This document shows positions 6,269 to 6,376 of a stretch of 6,376 nt of DNA, piece after piece. The stretch lies in assembly GCA_016178435.1 (NCBI GenBank), contig JACOTK010000238.1, positions 1-6,376 on the forward strand, read 5' to 3'. This DNA comes from Actinomycetota bacterium. GTDB lineage: Bacteria > Actinomycetota > Acidimicrobiia > Acidimicrobiales > CADCSY01. The position numbers were made by a program, and so were the translations under genes. The stretch's first letter is position 1, and each line of letters opens with the position of its first letter. The notes beneath the pieces are model-generated. The model made no database searches, was not told where the DNA came from, and saw nothing but the letters and a program-made list of their open reading frames with translations.

Positions 6269-6376
6269 ATGGGAATCACGGCGGTGCGGGAGCTGGGCGA
6301 GCAGTTGCATGCGCTCGTGGGCGCCTTCGAGCCGGGGACCTGTGACGGTGAGCTTGCCAAGCAGTACGTGGAGGCC
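6269..6376 (+). CDS. N-terminal fragment of a probable DUF222/13E12-repeat (HNH endonuclease-type) protein
   Basis: An open frame of 36 codons runs off the window. The protein begins MGITAVRELGEQLHALVGAF and continues EPGTCDGELAKQYVEA. The pattern of a leucine-rich helix, F-x-P, C-x-G, then A-x-x-x-V-E resembles the N-terminus of DUF222 proteins of the 13E12 repeat family, which usually end in an HNH nuclease domain and occur in many copies in actinobacteria. GGAAGA at 6255-6260 is a well-placed ribosome site, 8 nt before the ATG. Codon third positions are GC-rich, as expected for a real gene here. The HNH domain itself is not in view, so the function is inferred from a short stretch; the coding call is firmer than the family call. 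Confidence 0.6.
   Translation, partial: MGITAVRELGEQLHALVGAFEPGTCDGELAKQYVEA

Overview
The window comes from a high-GC bacterium, almost certainly an actinomycete (Actinomycetota). The imuA'-imuB-dnaE2 gene order, the mycobacterial-type LexA box, a Lsr2-type DNA-binding domain and a probable 13E12/DUF222-type gene all point that way. I cannot resolve the genus from sequence alone.

Positions 1-4984 are one minus-strand operon, read right to left. imuA' (4984-4319) overlaps imuB (4329-2848) by 11 nt, and dnaE2 follows after a 52-nt gap (2795 down to the window edge, missing its C-terminus). This is the SOS-inducible mutasome. DnaE2 is the error-prone C-family polymerase. ImuB is a catalytically dead Y-family-like hub that carries a beta-clamp motif. 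ImuA' is a RecA-fold accessory protein. A perfect LexA palindrome (4997-5012) lies 12 nt upstream of imuA', so DNA damage should induce the whole operon.

Positions 4985-5138 are a divergent intergenic region. It holds the SOS box, a possible promoter for the rightward gene, and a 14-bp near-palindrome over that promoter's -10. Rightward, at 5139-6113, lies a nuclease that joins an uncharacterised N-terminal domain, an ERCC4 (XPF/MUS81-type) nuclease core and a C-terminal Lsr2-like DNA-binding domain. Its position back-to-back with the mutasome suggests a DNA-repair role.

Positions 6114-6268 are non-coding, with nested inverted repeats after the nuclease stop and a more AT-rich TCAT-repeat stretch before the next gene. 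At 6269 a rightward gene begins and runs off the window; its 36 visible residues resemble the start of DUF222/13E12-repeat HNH proteins.

The most unusual points are an apparent internal deletion of about 50-60 residues in the N-terminal palm/fingers part of ImuB, directly beside a 9-bp in-frame tandem repeat, and the ERCC4-Lsr2 nuclease facing the SOS-controlled mutasome across a shared control region.
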